Source: Panaeolus papilionaceus (Eukaryota > Basidiomycota > Agaricomycetes > Agaricales). From it: a stretch of DNA of 64,000 nucleotides. Shown here one piece after another: positions 35,604 to 47,208 of the stretch (positions are counted from its first letter, which is position 1; each line of letters begins with the position of its first letter). The notes beneath the pieces are model-generated. The model saw only the letters and a list, made by a program, of their open reading frames with translations. It had not been told where the DNA came from and ran no database searches. Location: NCBI GenBank assembly GCA_015501605.1, contig JADNRZ010000003.1:1922001-1986000 (forward strand), given 5' to 3'. The translations under genes and the position numbers were made by a program.

Positions 35604-36640
35604 GTCGAATGAGTGAGGTTCAGTGGATTGTTTTCCAAGGATGATGAGTCTCGATGAACAGCTCAAATCGGGATGGAAGTCAACAAAAATCTTTTGGCAG
35701 TTGATTAGATTGGGTCAGGGGCTATTAGCACAGCCACTGATCACATCACATGTCGCGTCCAGGCAAATCTAATCTCACTGTCCCTGGGTCGGCTTGGTTC
35801 TACAATTATTTAAACTACTAGATGCTAACTCCTGGCGAGATTTTGGTATAAACTCAGAGCTGAGGCGTAAATGCAGACGAGACATATGTCACAAGGGGTG
35901 CTGCTTGGTGCAATGCGGTTGAAATATCAACGGTCAAGCTTCAAGACTGGTAACGAAAAGGCTTATAACGGACCACAACCTAGCCTTACACTGGTACTGG
36001 AAAAAGCATTAGCCTATCAAGCATCAGCGGCATATCTACACCGAGAAACATGAGTAGCCAGCTAATCATCGATCATCACTTGTGGCTTACCAGTACACGC
36101 TATCCACGACTTGGAAGTCTTCCCTTCAATGACTTGAATGACGGAAAACCACACCGGTCAGCGATGGCCGTTAGAATGTCACCTCTACCAAGGGCTGGTG
36201 AAGCTGCGCTGCAGGGCACATATTATCCTGGGAGGAATTGTACATTCGATCTATGCCCTACAGGTCCTGTCATAGCACTGTGTGCATCCCTTCTCAGTAA
36301 GTGCGTGTTGCTGAGGTCCGAGTCGGAGTACTAATGTGTGTCGTACTGATCATTATAGCCTTGTGCTCCCTGTTTTCTCTAGGTAATATATTGTCCCTGA
36401 TGTCGATGAGTCTGTCACTTTGCAACGCCTTAATTCATTTCAGATAGGAGTACTCCGGAATTTGAGAACCTTGTACCCCTGAACCGGCCACCTTGGCGCT
36501 GCGTGAGTAGTAGCCAACTCTCACTCAGCATCTACCTGCGTATTTGGGGGGTTTTAATACCAACTATTTTGGGACGATGCTGCTCCCAAACATCCTATCT
36601 CAGACATCCTTGAAATACCAAACACCCAGTTATCGGCACT
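35604..36640. other. Divergent region between ADE1 and array copy 2
   Basis: It holds the ADE1 promoter and the upstream part of the duplicated unit; 36100-36350 resembles 32700-32950 (CCACACCGGTCAGCGATGG, GTCCGAGTCGGA). No gene is supported; small frames here are not conserved. Confidence 0.45.
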
Positions 36641-37606
36641 ATGAATTGCGTCAAGCGTGTCGCGAAGTCGTTCTCGGTAGGTCAAGCACATAACTTGTTT
36701 TGGGTAGGCTGTCAAGCGTAACATCATCCCATTTCAAAGGGTATATGCTTCTAATAGCTATTGTAATGTTGGGGCTTGTCGCTAGCGCCTCCTACAGCAC
36801 CAGAGTGGACTCTGGCTGGGGCGGACTGACGCGCAGGTCAAAAGACAGAATATATGTCCTAGGTCTTGTTAGCTGTGTCCTGTCCATCCTGTCCCTGCCA
36901 TTCTTGTGAGTTACTACCATAGTTTATTTAATCAACATTATGATGAGCCTAACTGTTTCCCCAGTATTAATATGGATGAGTGAGCAGTTGAGTGCCCTTG
37001 TATTACCCTAGTCGCAACTAACATCTCTTCCAGACGTGCTTTGGGTTCTTTGGATGTCCGAAGCTATCCTAGTTAGCATATATCGAACTGAAAAAAACGA
37101 CTTCAGGTTGTATTACTGTGGATCTGGCCATGGCACACGTACGTATTCTTCTCTGATATGATTATTTTGTCGCTAGCTGGTAACACATACAACGGGAACT
37201 CAGGATGCTGTCAACATATGGTCGCAATTCAAGCTTTTGCGTTCATGCTGTTGATTATAGGCTAGTTCAGCTTCATCGATTTCCAAACTACTTGCAACTC
37301 ATGGCCCATCTTTATTCAGGATTCTTGTATGTATTCGCATTCTGTCTCTACGCCCTGGGATCTCGCAACTGGGGCGAAGAGTCTGCGGATGCCTCAATGC
37401 GCAGTTGGTGTTCATCAGCGTTTGAGCCATCGCACCCCTCCCGTCAGATAATTGTAGTTCAGGCTCCAGAGACAAAAACAAGGCGCGCCCCAGGCGTTTT
37501 TGACCTGCCTCCGCCCATTTTCACTGACTGCCGTTGTGGATGGCATACAATTCACCCCACGGATCTTACCACAAGTGATTCTCAGAACTCCAAGATGTCC
37601 GTCTGA
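36641..37606 (+). pseudogene. Four-helix membrane family, copy 2 (decayed)
   Basis: This aligns with copies 1 and 3 but carries several lesions. The first exon is 36 bases against 37 in copies 3 and 4; shifting by one base restores QACREVVLG, matching QACRKVVLG in copy 3, so one base was lost after the ATG. The exon that is exactly 44 bases in copies 1, 3 and 4 is 15 bases here, a 29-base deletion that breaks phase. The donor after the MLLIIG segment is GC (GCTAGT) where the others have GT. The rest is well kept: GYMLLIAIVMLGLV, VLWVLWMSEAILVSIY, GFLYVFAFCLYALGSRNWG and PPPIFTDCRCG. An alternative splice could rescue part of it. Confidence 0.65.
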
Positions 37607-38741
37607 TACCATTATTACTATTGGATATGCAAAAAGAATGGTATTATTACTTTTTCGCTTCAACGGTGTATTATTACCTACTATGAATGTACGACTTCCT
37701 TAAATACCTGATTGCTATAAGATGATGGGTATGTAGTACGGACTTAACACGCGTGCAATAAATTACTCTGTCCATCGACCCACTCCTCTCAAATATTGGC
37801 ACAGACTTTGATTAAATTTGAGGGCTGACGGCCCACAAAAACTTTTGGAAGAATTGGTTTCAGAGGGTGATCTTCTAGAAATTACTCGTACTCGGAACGA
37901 ATGACCCTAGACATTCAATGATTGTTTACTCATCAAGTCCTTACTTTTAGGGAGAGGTAATATAAAAAACTCCTTAGGACCTGAGGCTCTTGAAACACCA
38001 CTAGGGCTCACCGGGTGCTTACAGAGCAACCTCAGACTCATGTCAGTCGCACGTTTTGTTCAAGTTGATAAGGACCGGTAACTCCCGAATCATCATTGAT
38101 GGGAGATTAGCGCCTGTGGTAGAAACAACTAGTGCTCCTTCGTGTCTCATCCAAAATCCTCGTCCCTAGGCTCAACCGCTGCTGTAAATGCGTAGCTACA
38201 GTTTTTCATCCTCGGTGGTACATTCAGTCTATGATGCCGATGATTCTTGTGTGAATGAGAGTCAGCGGACGAAACACACCGTGCGGTGAACAATCTCCGT
38301 CAACATGGTTCTGCCCAAAATAACTGCTGTCAAGTTGCGCTGTAGGTTACGGAGTAACCTAGGAGGGACAATGTACTGGATAGGAAGTATATTCACTTTG
38401 GTTATTGCGCAGTGGGTCCCCTGATCAATAAGTGTTGATGCTTCCGAGTCACAGGCCTGAAATGCGTACGGAACCCATCTACATCATGTTTCTGGTGGTG
38501 ATACAATGTCCTTGCATAAAAATAGCTGTGACTTGTACAATAAACCTATTCATTTTAGACTATGAATTTGGACCCACCCTGACGGCCACCTCACGACGTT
38601 GTGAGAGGCATCAACCTTTCACCCAGTGTTTATGAAACCGGCAATTACAAGGCTCCTACAAGGTTATAAATGTCATGTAGAAAAAGCTGCTCCCCAATCA
38701 CCATCCTTTGTCTCAGAACCAACCACCCGTTTGTAAACGCC
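37607..38741. other. Spacer between array copies 2 and 3
   Basis: It contains the duplicated upstream segment (38210-38700) with a TATAAAT at 38665-38671, about 75 bases before copy 3. No gene is seen. Confidence 0.45.
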
Positions 38742-39730
38742 ATGAATCGGTTTCAAGCTTGTCGCAAAGTCGTCCTTGGTAAGTCAACTACACGACCGTC
38801 GAAACCATGCAATCTCATTTGACCCCATCGCAGGATCTATGCTCGTGATGAGTATCATAATGCTGGGCATTTGCGCAAATATTATCAGCAGTACCAGGAT
38901 AGGTTTTCTATGGGGTGCTCTGCAGTCCCCTCCGGACTATACACCCTATATCCTCGGTCTTGCCACTGCTGTCTTATCCGTCCTGTCCTTACCTCTCCTG
39001 TAAGTCGCTGCTGTTTTTGTCTGCCAGCATGTCGATATTGAAGAACTTCACCGCCATATAGCATTATGCTCAATCTTCGCGTCGTAGTGGAATTCTCAGT
39101 AATGAGTGAGTAACACTTTAGAATTTGCTTCGCATCAATAGCTCATGGGTTGTGACAGACATGATATGGATTCTTTGGATGACCGAGGCCATCCTGGTGA
39201 GCGAATTTAGGGCATCTGGATCCGACTGGAGACTATCCTTCTGTATTGGTAGCCCTGGAGAACGTAAGTCTGCCGATGTGTTTTACTATCTCCAGTTCTA
39301 ATATCGTCTCACATTATGGCCGCTCAGCATTCTGTCAACAGATACTCGCCATCCAAGCCTTTGCCTGCATGCTATTTATCCTCGGTGAGTAAAACCTTGT
39401 CAGTGCTCAAGCATTGCGTAACTCACCAGCTAACTTTATACGATAGGATTCCTATATGTCTTCGCATTCTGTTTTTGCGTCTTGGGCATTCAACACTTGA
39501 GTCGTGAACAGACAAATCCCGGGCCGAGTACCAGATGGCACTCGTTATTCTTCGAACAATCGCGCCCTCCTAATCAGGTCGTTGTTGTGCAGGTTCCCGC
39601 TACAGCAGCGGGAGAGCCTGTCCCAGGCGAATTCGAATCTCCCCCGCCGATGTTTACAGACTGCCAGTGTGCATGTCATTTGATTCACTCCACATATTCG
39701 GAGAAGGACTCCAAAATATCACCCGTCTAA
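38742..39730 (+). CDS. Four-helix membrane family, copy 3
   Basis: Six exons (38742-38778, 38834-38999, 39062-39105, 39159-39263, 39328-39384, 39447-39730) give 230 residues in continuous phase. The N terminus is MNRFQACRKVVLG, followed by a helix (MLVMSIIMLGICANIIS), ILGLATAVLSVLSLPLL, IWILWMTEAILVS, then AFACMLFILGFLYVFAFC. The tail has WHSLFFEQSRPPNQVVVVQVP and PPPMFTDCQCACH. The tail thus keeps an xVVVVxxP segment and an FTDCQC motif seen in copy 1. A plasma-membrane or endomembrane location is inferred from the helices. No enzyme motif is present. Confidence 0.75.
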
Positions 39731-41095
39731 TACCGCTGGTCGGTATGTGTGAATCGTTTTCACCCGTTTTTCTTTTGTCCTCCAATTCCTACGTAAACTC
39801 TTGTACCCATATTTATATCGGATGTATGCGCCTTGTAGTTGCTGTATGGGTGTCAATGGAATAGTCCGATGCTGAGGTGGTAAAGTGGCCAGGTTTTAAT
39901 GTGATCCTGCGCTTTACTCGAGTAAGCGTTTGATATTCTAATTCTCTTGATCATGGTTGTACTCCTTGATCTGGTTTCTGGTTTAGTACATAGAGGTGAT
40001 GAACCCCACAAACCACGACCCACTTTCAACTTTGATGGGTCTCAGGATCCTCAGCTGGTAGCCCCTTGGTCAGCAGGCCCCTTGTCGAGTCGAAATCATC
40101 CAACAAAACCAAAAATCGCCAAAAATCCGACGAAAATTGCCTAAAAATCAAAAATCATTCAATTTTCATCAAAACTGTCAAAATTTCGGTCGTTGTTGTA
40201 ATTGATTTAAATCGCCCTAGATAATCTAAGGTCCTTACTACATGGGCACACAGCATAAAAATGCTCTAAAAACGACAATGTTTGGCACGCTTCGGACTGA
40301 ATTTCCATCGAGAATAACCTCATCTTGACAAGCTGCTGCTTAGAAGGCGCCAACAAATGACCATGAGTCTGGACTGTCTGGTGGTGAGGTCTCTCCGTAG
40401 TCCCTGGCTCACACATACCCAGACCGCAGGGGGGTCGGTCGAAGTCACCCGGACTGTCAGCAGTCAGACCAGCTGCTGTCGAAACCAAAATTTCGACAGA
40501 CGTGTCAGCAGTCAGACCCCCTATTAAACTGTCTTAATTGGTACAGAACGTGATAACTGGCTTTACTAGTAGACTGGTGATGCAGTCCCTCGAGTGAGGG
40601 GCCGGTCACAGGTCTACTGTACTGGACCTGAGCCGTGCCTTGGACGCTACTCTTCCCATACGATCAGGGTCCGTCGACGCCTGACCAGTATTATATGAAA
40701 ACAATGAGATATTACGAGCACCATAAACGAATCAATAGTGCGCACCTTTCTTTGAGCTTAAAGCTTAATCGTCTGTTGTTTGAATAAGAGAGCCTTACGG
40801 CTTAAGTACCCCCACGCGAAAACCGTTCAGAAGAGGGACACCCCTGCAGTGCAAAAGGTATATCGTGGTATATTGAACAAGGGTTTCACATGCTATAGTA
40901 ATTTTTTTGACGTCTCGTTCAGTGTTTCATGAAGAACCTAAAAAAGTTCAAAAAAGAGAGGCCATCAGGCCATCACTGGTGTTAGCTGAAGCTTGAAATA
41001 GGGGTAACAATGACGTCACACAATACAACTAACACACCCTTTTTGTACCGGCGGCAGGCAGAGAGGGGAGGGCAACGGGCGATACGACTCTATCT
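39731..41095. other. Intergenic stretch with short repeats
   Basis: No gene is supported. It holds an A-rich segment at 40090-40190, a 16-base direct repeat TGTCAGCAGTCAGACC (40455-40470 and 40503-40518) and, between the two copies, a 9-bp hairpin CTGTCGAAA/TTTCGACAG (40476-40484, 40491-40499). These could be traces of an old element. Confidence 0.45.
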
Positions 41096-41805
41096 TTAGG
41101 AGTATACAGACATCGCAGCAGCGAACGCATCGTTGATGGTACCAATAATCCCATTAACAACTCCCTTCATATCATTCTACAAACCCAACACCATCAGCAC
41201 CATGCCTGCCTCAATGCACAGAAAGAAAAAAAGAAGAAAAAACGCACAGGAACACCAGCCAACATCGCATCCTCAAATGCCTGGGCACTCGCTTTCAGCA
41301 CCTCCAAGTCCTAACGAACAAGGGTCATAGCCCCAGCAACAGGGAGGTTCTTGATGACGTCTTTCATGTCCATGAGATCCTCCATCGTCTTCACAATGAT
41401 CTGCCCCAGGTTGTTCGTGGCCGTCAAGGCAGCTTGAACATCGTCGGGGGAGATTAGGTTCATTATAGCGATCTGAGATGTGGGGGGTAAGTGTACCGAT
41501 TATATCGTCAAACAGAAAGAGGCAGACCTTGGCATTACTCGTCGCAAGATCCAAAGTGGTGACGAGAGTGCGTGCAGCAGTATGAATGGCCTGTTAGAAA
41601 GAAACCGAGTTCAACGAAATGATCATCATAACAAAATACCTACCCAAGCGCCAGGAAGATCCCAGTTCGTCATAGCCTTGACATCATTGCTGAGCTTCGT
41701 CGCACAATCCGAGATGGACGACATGTCAGCGATGACTTGTGCGGGGGTATTGGCAAAGGCACCGAGAACGCTGGTGAGGAGGATGAGGCCGGTGGAGAAC
41801 TTCAT
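41096..41805 (-). pseudogene. Hydrophobic surface-binding protein A-like, premature stop
   Basis: HsbA-family proteins are small secreted fungal proteins that adsorb to hydrophobic surfaces and can recruit esterases. The N terminus MKFSTGLILLTSVLGAFA is a clear signal peptide, followed by TPAQVIADMSSIS, an exon AIHTAARTLVTTLDLATSNAK, then IMNLISPDDVQAALT and IKNLPVAGAMTLVR. The next codon is TAG (41311-41313), where the family has glutamine or similar, and the frame resumes DLEVLKASAQAFEDAMLAGVP. A final exon gives GIIGTINDAFAAAMSVYS. With the stop ignored the product is 175 residues, the normal family length. Either this is a recent null allele truncated by 47 residues or a one-base error. 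The promoter TATA is intact. Confidence 0.7.
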
Positions 41806-41870
41806 GATGCTGATGCTGGTATGAGGTATCGCTAGAGCCAGTGATAATGAACATTGGTCCTTCCTTGAGT

Positions 41871-41879
41871 CTTTATATA
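41871..41879 (-). promoter_or_regulatory. TATA box of the HsbA-like gene
   Basis: TATATAAAG on the minus strand is about 66 bases upstream of the ATG at 41805, a normal fungal spacing. Confidence 0.5.
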
Positions 41880-42494
41880 CCTAACGCATTCAGAAACCGG
41901 CAGTTTTCATGTCTGAGAGGGGAGGTAATAATGTTTCCACACGTAAAGGAGAATTGGCTGAAAGAACGCATCCATGGAACCTCTTCAAGGAACTTGCATC
42001 AGAATAACCCTTAGTTGTTCCACAGGTGGTTTGCCTGAGCTGAATTGATATCACTAATGCGAAGCAGTGGTGGGGAGCGACGCACTAAATCAGGGAGGGT
42101 CAATCAGCAGCCTTCGACGACGATGGAGAATCGAAACATACGAAAAGTCTTGACATCTGTTTATCTGGTGATGTTGACCCACAGTCGTAGGATGTTGGAA
42201 AAGGCGGGGGGAGGTGCAGGCACATCCAGTGAAGGAACAAGACGGTACAAGAACATGGATCTCATTAAATCCAGGCGAAGGTCGTGTATGTAAAACAACA
42301 AGGTATCAAAGAGAAATTAAGTAAATGAAGCTCTAAAAAGAATGAGCAATGACAGGCCACAAAATTACAAGGAAGCACGGCTAGGAGATAACAACCCGTA
42401 GAGAATATGAGGAGTGACACACAGCAACGACAGCAAGACCAAAAAATGAGAAAATAATAAGAACAGAAACGCACAGGCCCGCATGATTGCGATT
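41880..42494. other. Intergenic stretch upstream of the HsbA-like gene
   Basis: Frames at 42045-42293 and on the opposite strand are short and lack recognisable content. No gene is called. Confidence 0.4.
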
Positions 42495-44020
42495 TTAACT
42501 CTTCCCAGCTGCTGCTCTCCGTCTCTTATTCCCTCTCCTGATCTCATTCATATCGTTCTCCAACTCGATATCCTTGGTGCAATTGAAGACGACCAGGCTC
42601 TTCCCAAGACCCCCAACAGCTTGTCCTTGATGACCTCCACCACCCTTTGCTCTTCGTCTGCCTGTACCGCTCGCTCCAGGCCCACCTGCTCCAGCACCTC
42701 CCCCACCTGACCCTCCACCATTGGATATGCTCGTATGGGTCAGAGGTAATGGGAATGGCGAAGGGAGCTCATCAACGGCGAGTGAATGAGGATTGAGGAA
42801 TGGGCCTGTTGTGATGGGAAGGTTGGATGACAGGCCGCTGTTGGCAGCGACGCCTGGTAGGTGTGAAGTTGCAAAGACGTTGAGAGGAGTTGGTGGTGGT
42901 GAGGTGCCCAGCTTGTTGCGAAGCTTGCGTGTTATAGGAGGCCGTGAATGCGAGTCTAATGTGGCATCTGAAAGTAAAAGTTGCACGATGAGAATGTAAA
43001 ATTTGGAAAAGATCTGAATATATGCGCACCGCCCGATGTACCTTCGCCTTCTTTCTCTTCTCTGGCTCGTTTTCTACGCTCTTCAATGCCTTCCAAGAGT
43101 CTTTCTCTAACTTTTTCGCGGCCTCTTTTCCATTCTTCTTCCACTCGTTCTCGTTCTTCATCATAGGCGACTTGAGCCAAGTCGACGGCGTGTCTCTCTT
43201 CAGACTCATATTGTGCCAAGAGCGCAGAACGCTCCATGGTGATTGGATAAAGTCGCAGACGGAACATGGAGTAAACGTCGGGACGTGTGATGAGTGCGTG
43301 TGATAGACCGTGTAAAGCGTTGACGTTGTCTAAAAAGTTGCGACTGCGGCGATGGTGGAGGTTGTGGTCAATGATGAAGAGTCTTAGGGAACAAGGGCGG
43401 CTGAAAAACTACTCACTCGTCTCTGCGATCAACGACTTCCCTGCCGAGCTTAGAAGGATCTTTCCTCTTCTTTTCCTTCCTGCCTTCTTCATGTTGAGCT
43501 AAAAGAAAAAAGTGTCACAAATGTCCATCAGTAATTGTTAAAAAAAGACTTTAAGAGGACGGTCTATAAGGCTATAGACAGCGCATATAGCCAGCTAACA
43601 ATATCACTCACCATGTTGCCTTGAGCTTCCAGCTCCTTGTGATGAGCCATGTCCCATCATGTGTAAATGCTGATGTTGGTTATGAGCAAGCGACGGATGC
43701 TGTTGATGGGGTTGTAGTGAGTTGTGTGATGGGTGTTGGCCGGGACCTATACTCTGATGCGGGTAGACTTCTCCATTGACCACATCCATCGGCACTGAAA
43801 ATGTACCCATCCCAACGCCTCCACCACCTCCACCACCACCAGTACGAGACGTCTTGCCAACACTCGGACCTCCACTCGCGGTTCCGGGTCCCGTGAGTGT
43901 TGTATGACCTATCATGCCGGGTCCGTGCCCCAGCATAGTTGACGATGTTGTGATTCCATTTGCATTCTGAGTATGTCCAGCACCGTATGGGACGTTGAAT
44001 ACTCCAGTTTTAGGTGGCAT
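42495..44020 (-). CDS. Sds3-like subunit of the Rpd3L histone deacetylase complex
   Basis: Exons 44020-43612, 43498-43417, 43343-43030 and 42967-42495 keep phase and give 425 residues. The core reads NFLDNVNALHGLSHALI, then MFRLRLYPITMERSALLAQY and a long charged helix (DEERERVEEEWKRGREKVRE, then LLEGIEERRKRAREEKEG). This is the coiled-coil signature of Sds3/BRMS1-type proteins that scaffold Rpd3/HDAC corepressors. Flanks are low-complexity: a His/Gln/Gly-rich N terminus with a run of glycines and a Gly-rich C terminus ending in basic residues (GNKRRRAAAGKS), possibly a nuclear signal. I start at the ATG 44020; the longer open frame upstream begins with TTG. Acceptor choice at 43344 is fixed by phase. 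Confidence 0.8.
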
Positions 44021-44177
44021 GGTGTGTGACGAGGTGGTCAACGCAAAGAATTGTCTTTGACGAGTTTGGGTTGTGAGAGGAGTTTAGCGTGTGCTCGGTG
44101 CTTGTCGGTATATGACAAGTAGAACTTGAGTAGTATGTCTAGGGATGTCCTTATGACCGTGCTCGCTGTTTGAAACA

Positions 44178-44387
44178 ATGACCACGATGTCCGATGGCGG
44201 CGACGACGATGACGACGTGTATGGGTTCAACGAAAGAAGAAAACGGGGGGCACGACAGGGCTCTTCGTTCCCAAAAGGGAAATTCTCAATCTGTCTTCCA
44301 GGGGTTGACGTAGACGGTAGATCTGCCAAACATATCGAAACAAACACCCTTTCATCCATCTCCCAAATGATCTTGCCGAACTTTTAA
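44178..44387 (+). CDS. Small frame divergent from the Sds3-like gene, doubtful
   Basis: A 69-codon frame begins MTTMSDGGDDDDDVYGF and continues with a basic stretch. It is divergent from the Sds3-like gene and runs to just short of the end of the F-box gene. Acidic runs and lack of any family make a chance frame likely. Confidence 0.15.
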   Translation: MTTMSDGGDDDDDVYGFNERRKRGARQGSSFPKGKFSICLPGVDVDGRSAKHIETNTLSSISQMILPNF

Positions 44388-44399
44388 TCAAAAAATAAT

Positions 44400-46029
44400 C
44401 TATTTATTTGATACAAAGGCTATAACAGTATTAGAATAAAATACAGGGCCTTCATATACTGTCCGCATGGAATTGTACAAGAGTCTTTCGAGCCACGTCG
44501 CTGCATCGATGGCCACATTTCTTGTTCGAGCAACAAAGAACTTGTCCAAACGACGCAGGACAAGCGTCGAAGGATCATCCCAATGTTGGCGCTCCATGTG
44601 AAGGAAAGTTTCCTTTGACATGGTAGCCTCTACATCTATCTGGACTTCCCGAAGACGATGGAATGCTCCCACACGCGAGAGGAGGAGATCGAGGGTCTCC
44701 CAGCCCCGAAACGGATTTAAAAGGCTATCTCCAATCTCACAAAGATCAGACGTATAATCCTCCGACATCTTCACATCAACAACAAACGTTCGAAGTATGT
44801 TGTATGAATGGGATAAAGAGGTAAGTCCTTCGATCAGCTGGATGAAAGCAGGATCCGTGTCGTTGTACTCCTCGAGCGTGGCGTGCCATCGAAACTCAAA
44901 TTTTCTGAGTGTAGCTCGCGAGGTGGATAATAGGGTTGGGAGGTCGATGTGCTCCTTGAGATTAGCCGTTGGTAGGACGAGGTTCTTAGGACCTGCAAGG
45001 GATAAGGTTAGTCTCAGTGCGTAACCATCGAAAAATCTACGTCCCACCTTGAATAGACAGCTCATTCAAACGCGGAGAATGCCGAACGATGTAATTGGCC
45101 ATCTTGCGAACGTAGGTATAATCATCAAGAGTGAAGCCAATGTGCAGCTCCAGTCGATGGAGAGCTGGAAACTTTATATCCACCCCCATCGAAGTATTGG
45201 AATTTTTCAACCCCCCGAAGCAACGGCTGAGTGAATGAGTATCCAACGTGAGCTCTTGAAGGTAGAGCATAGATTTCGGGAGTGTCACCCTGCTAAGCCC
45301 TAGTGGTGAGTTCGACGTGATCTCCAGTTCACGCAACTGAGGGCACCGATGGATGAACCGGGGCAGATTCGAATTGGTTGACCGAAACACGATAAGCCCG
45401 AACACCCTACGGTCGATCTTGTGCTCGTTTGCCGCCCACTGGACTGAGTCATATGTACAAAGCCTGATCGAAAGCCATTTCAAGTTGGGAGAGGTTATAA
45501 TAGTGAAAAGCGGGATAGCTGAGATCGCGATTAGTGAGAGGGATGTGAGGTTTCCGATGGCTAAGTAAGAGCAAATCAAAGAACAGACACCGAATTTGAA
45601 AACGGCGCCATTCTTCTTCGCCACAAAATCCACGCTTTGGCTCGTTGGTCCACTGCCCACAGTCAGGGACTGTACCAAAGGAAGATCAAGGAACGCCGCC
45701 AGCACTTCTTCGTTACCGGCGGTTTCTGGTCCATTTGGGGTATAAGAAATGTGACGGATCAATTTGGAGACTTTGGAGTGGCGCTTGAGATGCTGAAACA
45801 GCCTGTATCGTCTTGTGGGTGTATGATACGTTGTATCGCTGAGGTCAACGCGCTGGAAGAGTAGCTTCCGACACATGGATCGAAATGCTTTGCATACCAG
45901 GCTACATCTTGCGAGGGATGGTAGATTCTCGAGGTCTTGTAGGTGCTGGAGTATCAGGGGAAAGATCTCGATAGGGAAGGCCGGATCAGAGGCCATGGGT
46001 ACGGCCTTGGTCTTAGAGTGTTGTAGCAT
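44400..46029 (-). CDS. F-box protein with leucine-rich region
   Basis: Two exons (46029-45048, 44992-44400) give 524 residues. An F-box is visible near the N terminus: FPIEIFPLILQHL, SLARCSLVCKAFRSMCRKLL and FQRVDLS. It is followed by repeated leucine-rich strands such as LTSLSLIAISAI, PNLKWLSIRLCTY, CPQLRELEITSNSP, YLQELTLDTHSLS and PALHRLELHIGF. The inferred role is substrate adaptor of an SCF ubiquitin ligase. The gene is intact, and the single intron (45047-44993) keeps phase with GGT split across the junction. It belongs to a family greatly expanded in agarics; the target is unknown. Confidence 0.8.
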
Positions 46030-47208
46030 GATAGTAGAGGGATGGTATAATACTGTGATGTTGATACTGCGCAGTCATCGTAATATATCCTTTGCGCGCG
46101 TTCACAAAGCTGACGATGCACCTCGGCCGCGCAAGCCTAGTCATATTTTTCAAACTCAGAAGGACCCGCTTAAGCACACCCGCGTCGAACGCGTCGTTAC
46201 TCGGCCTCCCTGCCTCGTTGTCTATCGTCGAATTCTATGCACCGGATCTTCCTCGACGCGATTGGACTGGGTTACGAGTCCTTTTATAGGATGAGTTTTG
46301 CACTTCGTTTTTGTAATGCTTCCGCAAGTGATTTCGTGATGCGGCATCATGATGGGTTTGGGCATTGCCGAAACGTCAAGCAGTCCTTCTGGAATCTGTA
46401 CTATCACCGACCAGCACCTCGTGCGGTCACAAATTTCGCGGGCAGATGGAATCTCCGCGACCGTGACAAAGTCCCCGCCAAAAAGTAACGCGCACGGGGT
46501 GCTGGTTGATGATAGCAGACTGTTTAACGGCCCAGCAACAGTGATGGCAGCGGTCTATTGCCGCTTGCTCCTCGAAATATTCCATAATAGTCTGCGATCT
46601 GGATATGGTAGGCCATGATTGGCATTGACCTACTGGGTTAAATCTACGGAGCGATCCATATTGTTCTTGTTGGTGGATCAAGGCAGCAGAGTTTGACCTT
46701 CCCAGGTAGCACTCTGAAGTACACTAAGATGCCCTTGCACGACGTCAGGGTCAAATGCGTTCACTGGGGTATTGTGTGACGACTGTGTGGCCACTGGTAA
46801 GCCAAGGATCTGTCGCCCTATTGGTTCTTTAGGGGCACTGTCGCCACTGTCTGTCTGTCACAAGCGCGCGTTCGAAAAATGTAGTACATGGTGCCCCTAT
46901 GGTTTCGTATAAACGGATAGAAAACCATCGAAATTAGAGTGTTTGGCAATCCATGTAACCTTGTGCAAACGGCGCACCATGCAAGCCAACGTGTGTCGTA
47001 TTCATGTTCTATGTATAGTGAGCTGACATTATGTAAAAATGTCCGAACTCGGAGTCTTCATGCGTATGGTGGTCTTCGGCGTCGGATTGGTCGTGCTTGT
47101 CCCTACTTCGCTGGCAGGAATGTATAAATATTAGGCACCCATCGCTCCAGGGTATATAGTTTACTCTTTCATTCATACCACATCTCACCGTGTAGGTCTA
47201 CACCAGAC
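46030..47208. promoter_or_regulatory. Divergent intergenic region; TATA for the DUF6593 gene
   Basis: No gene is supported across 1.2 kb. TATAAATA at 47123-47130 lies about 80 bases before the ATG at 47209. Confidence 0.45.

Noticed and set aside
42772..43267. Two overlapping minus-strand frames at the Sds3-like locus as separate genes
   Set aside because: They are exon 3 plus intron readthrough and a shifted frame of the same gene.
44021..44041. Upstream start for the Sds3-like gene
   Set aside because: The extra codons begin at TTG; the first ATG in frame is at 44020.
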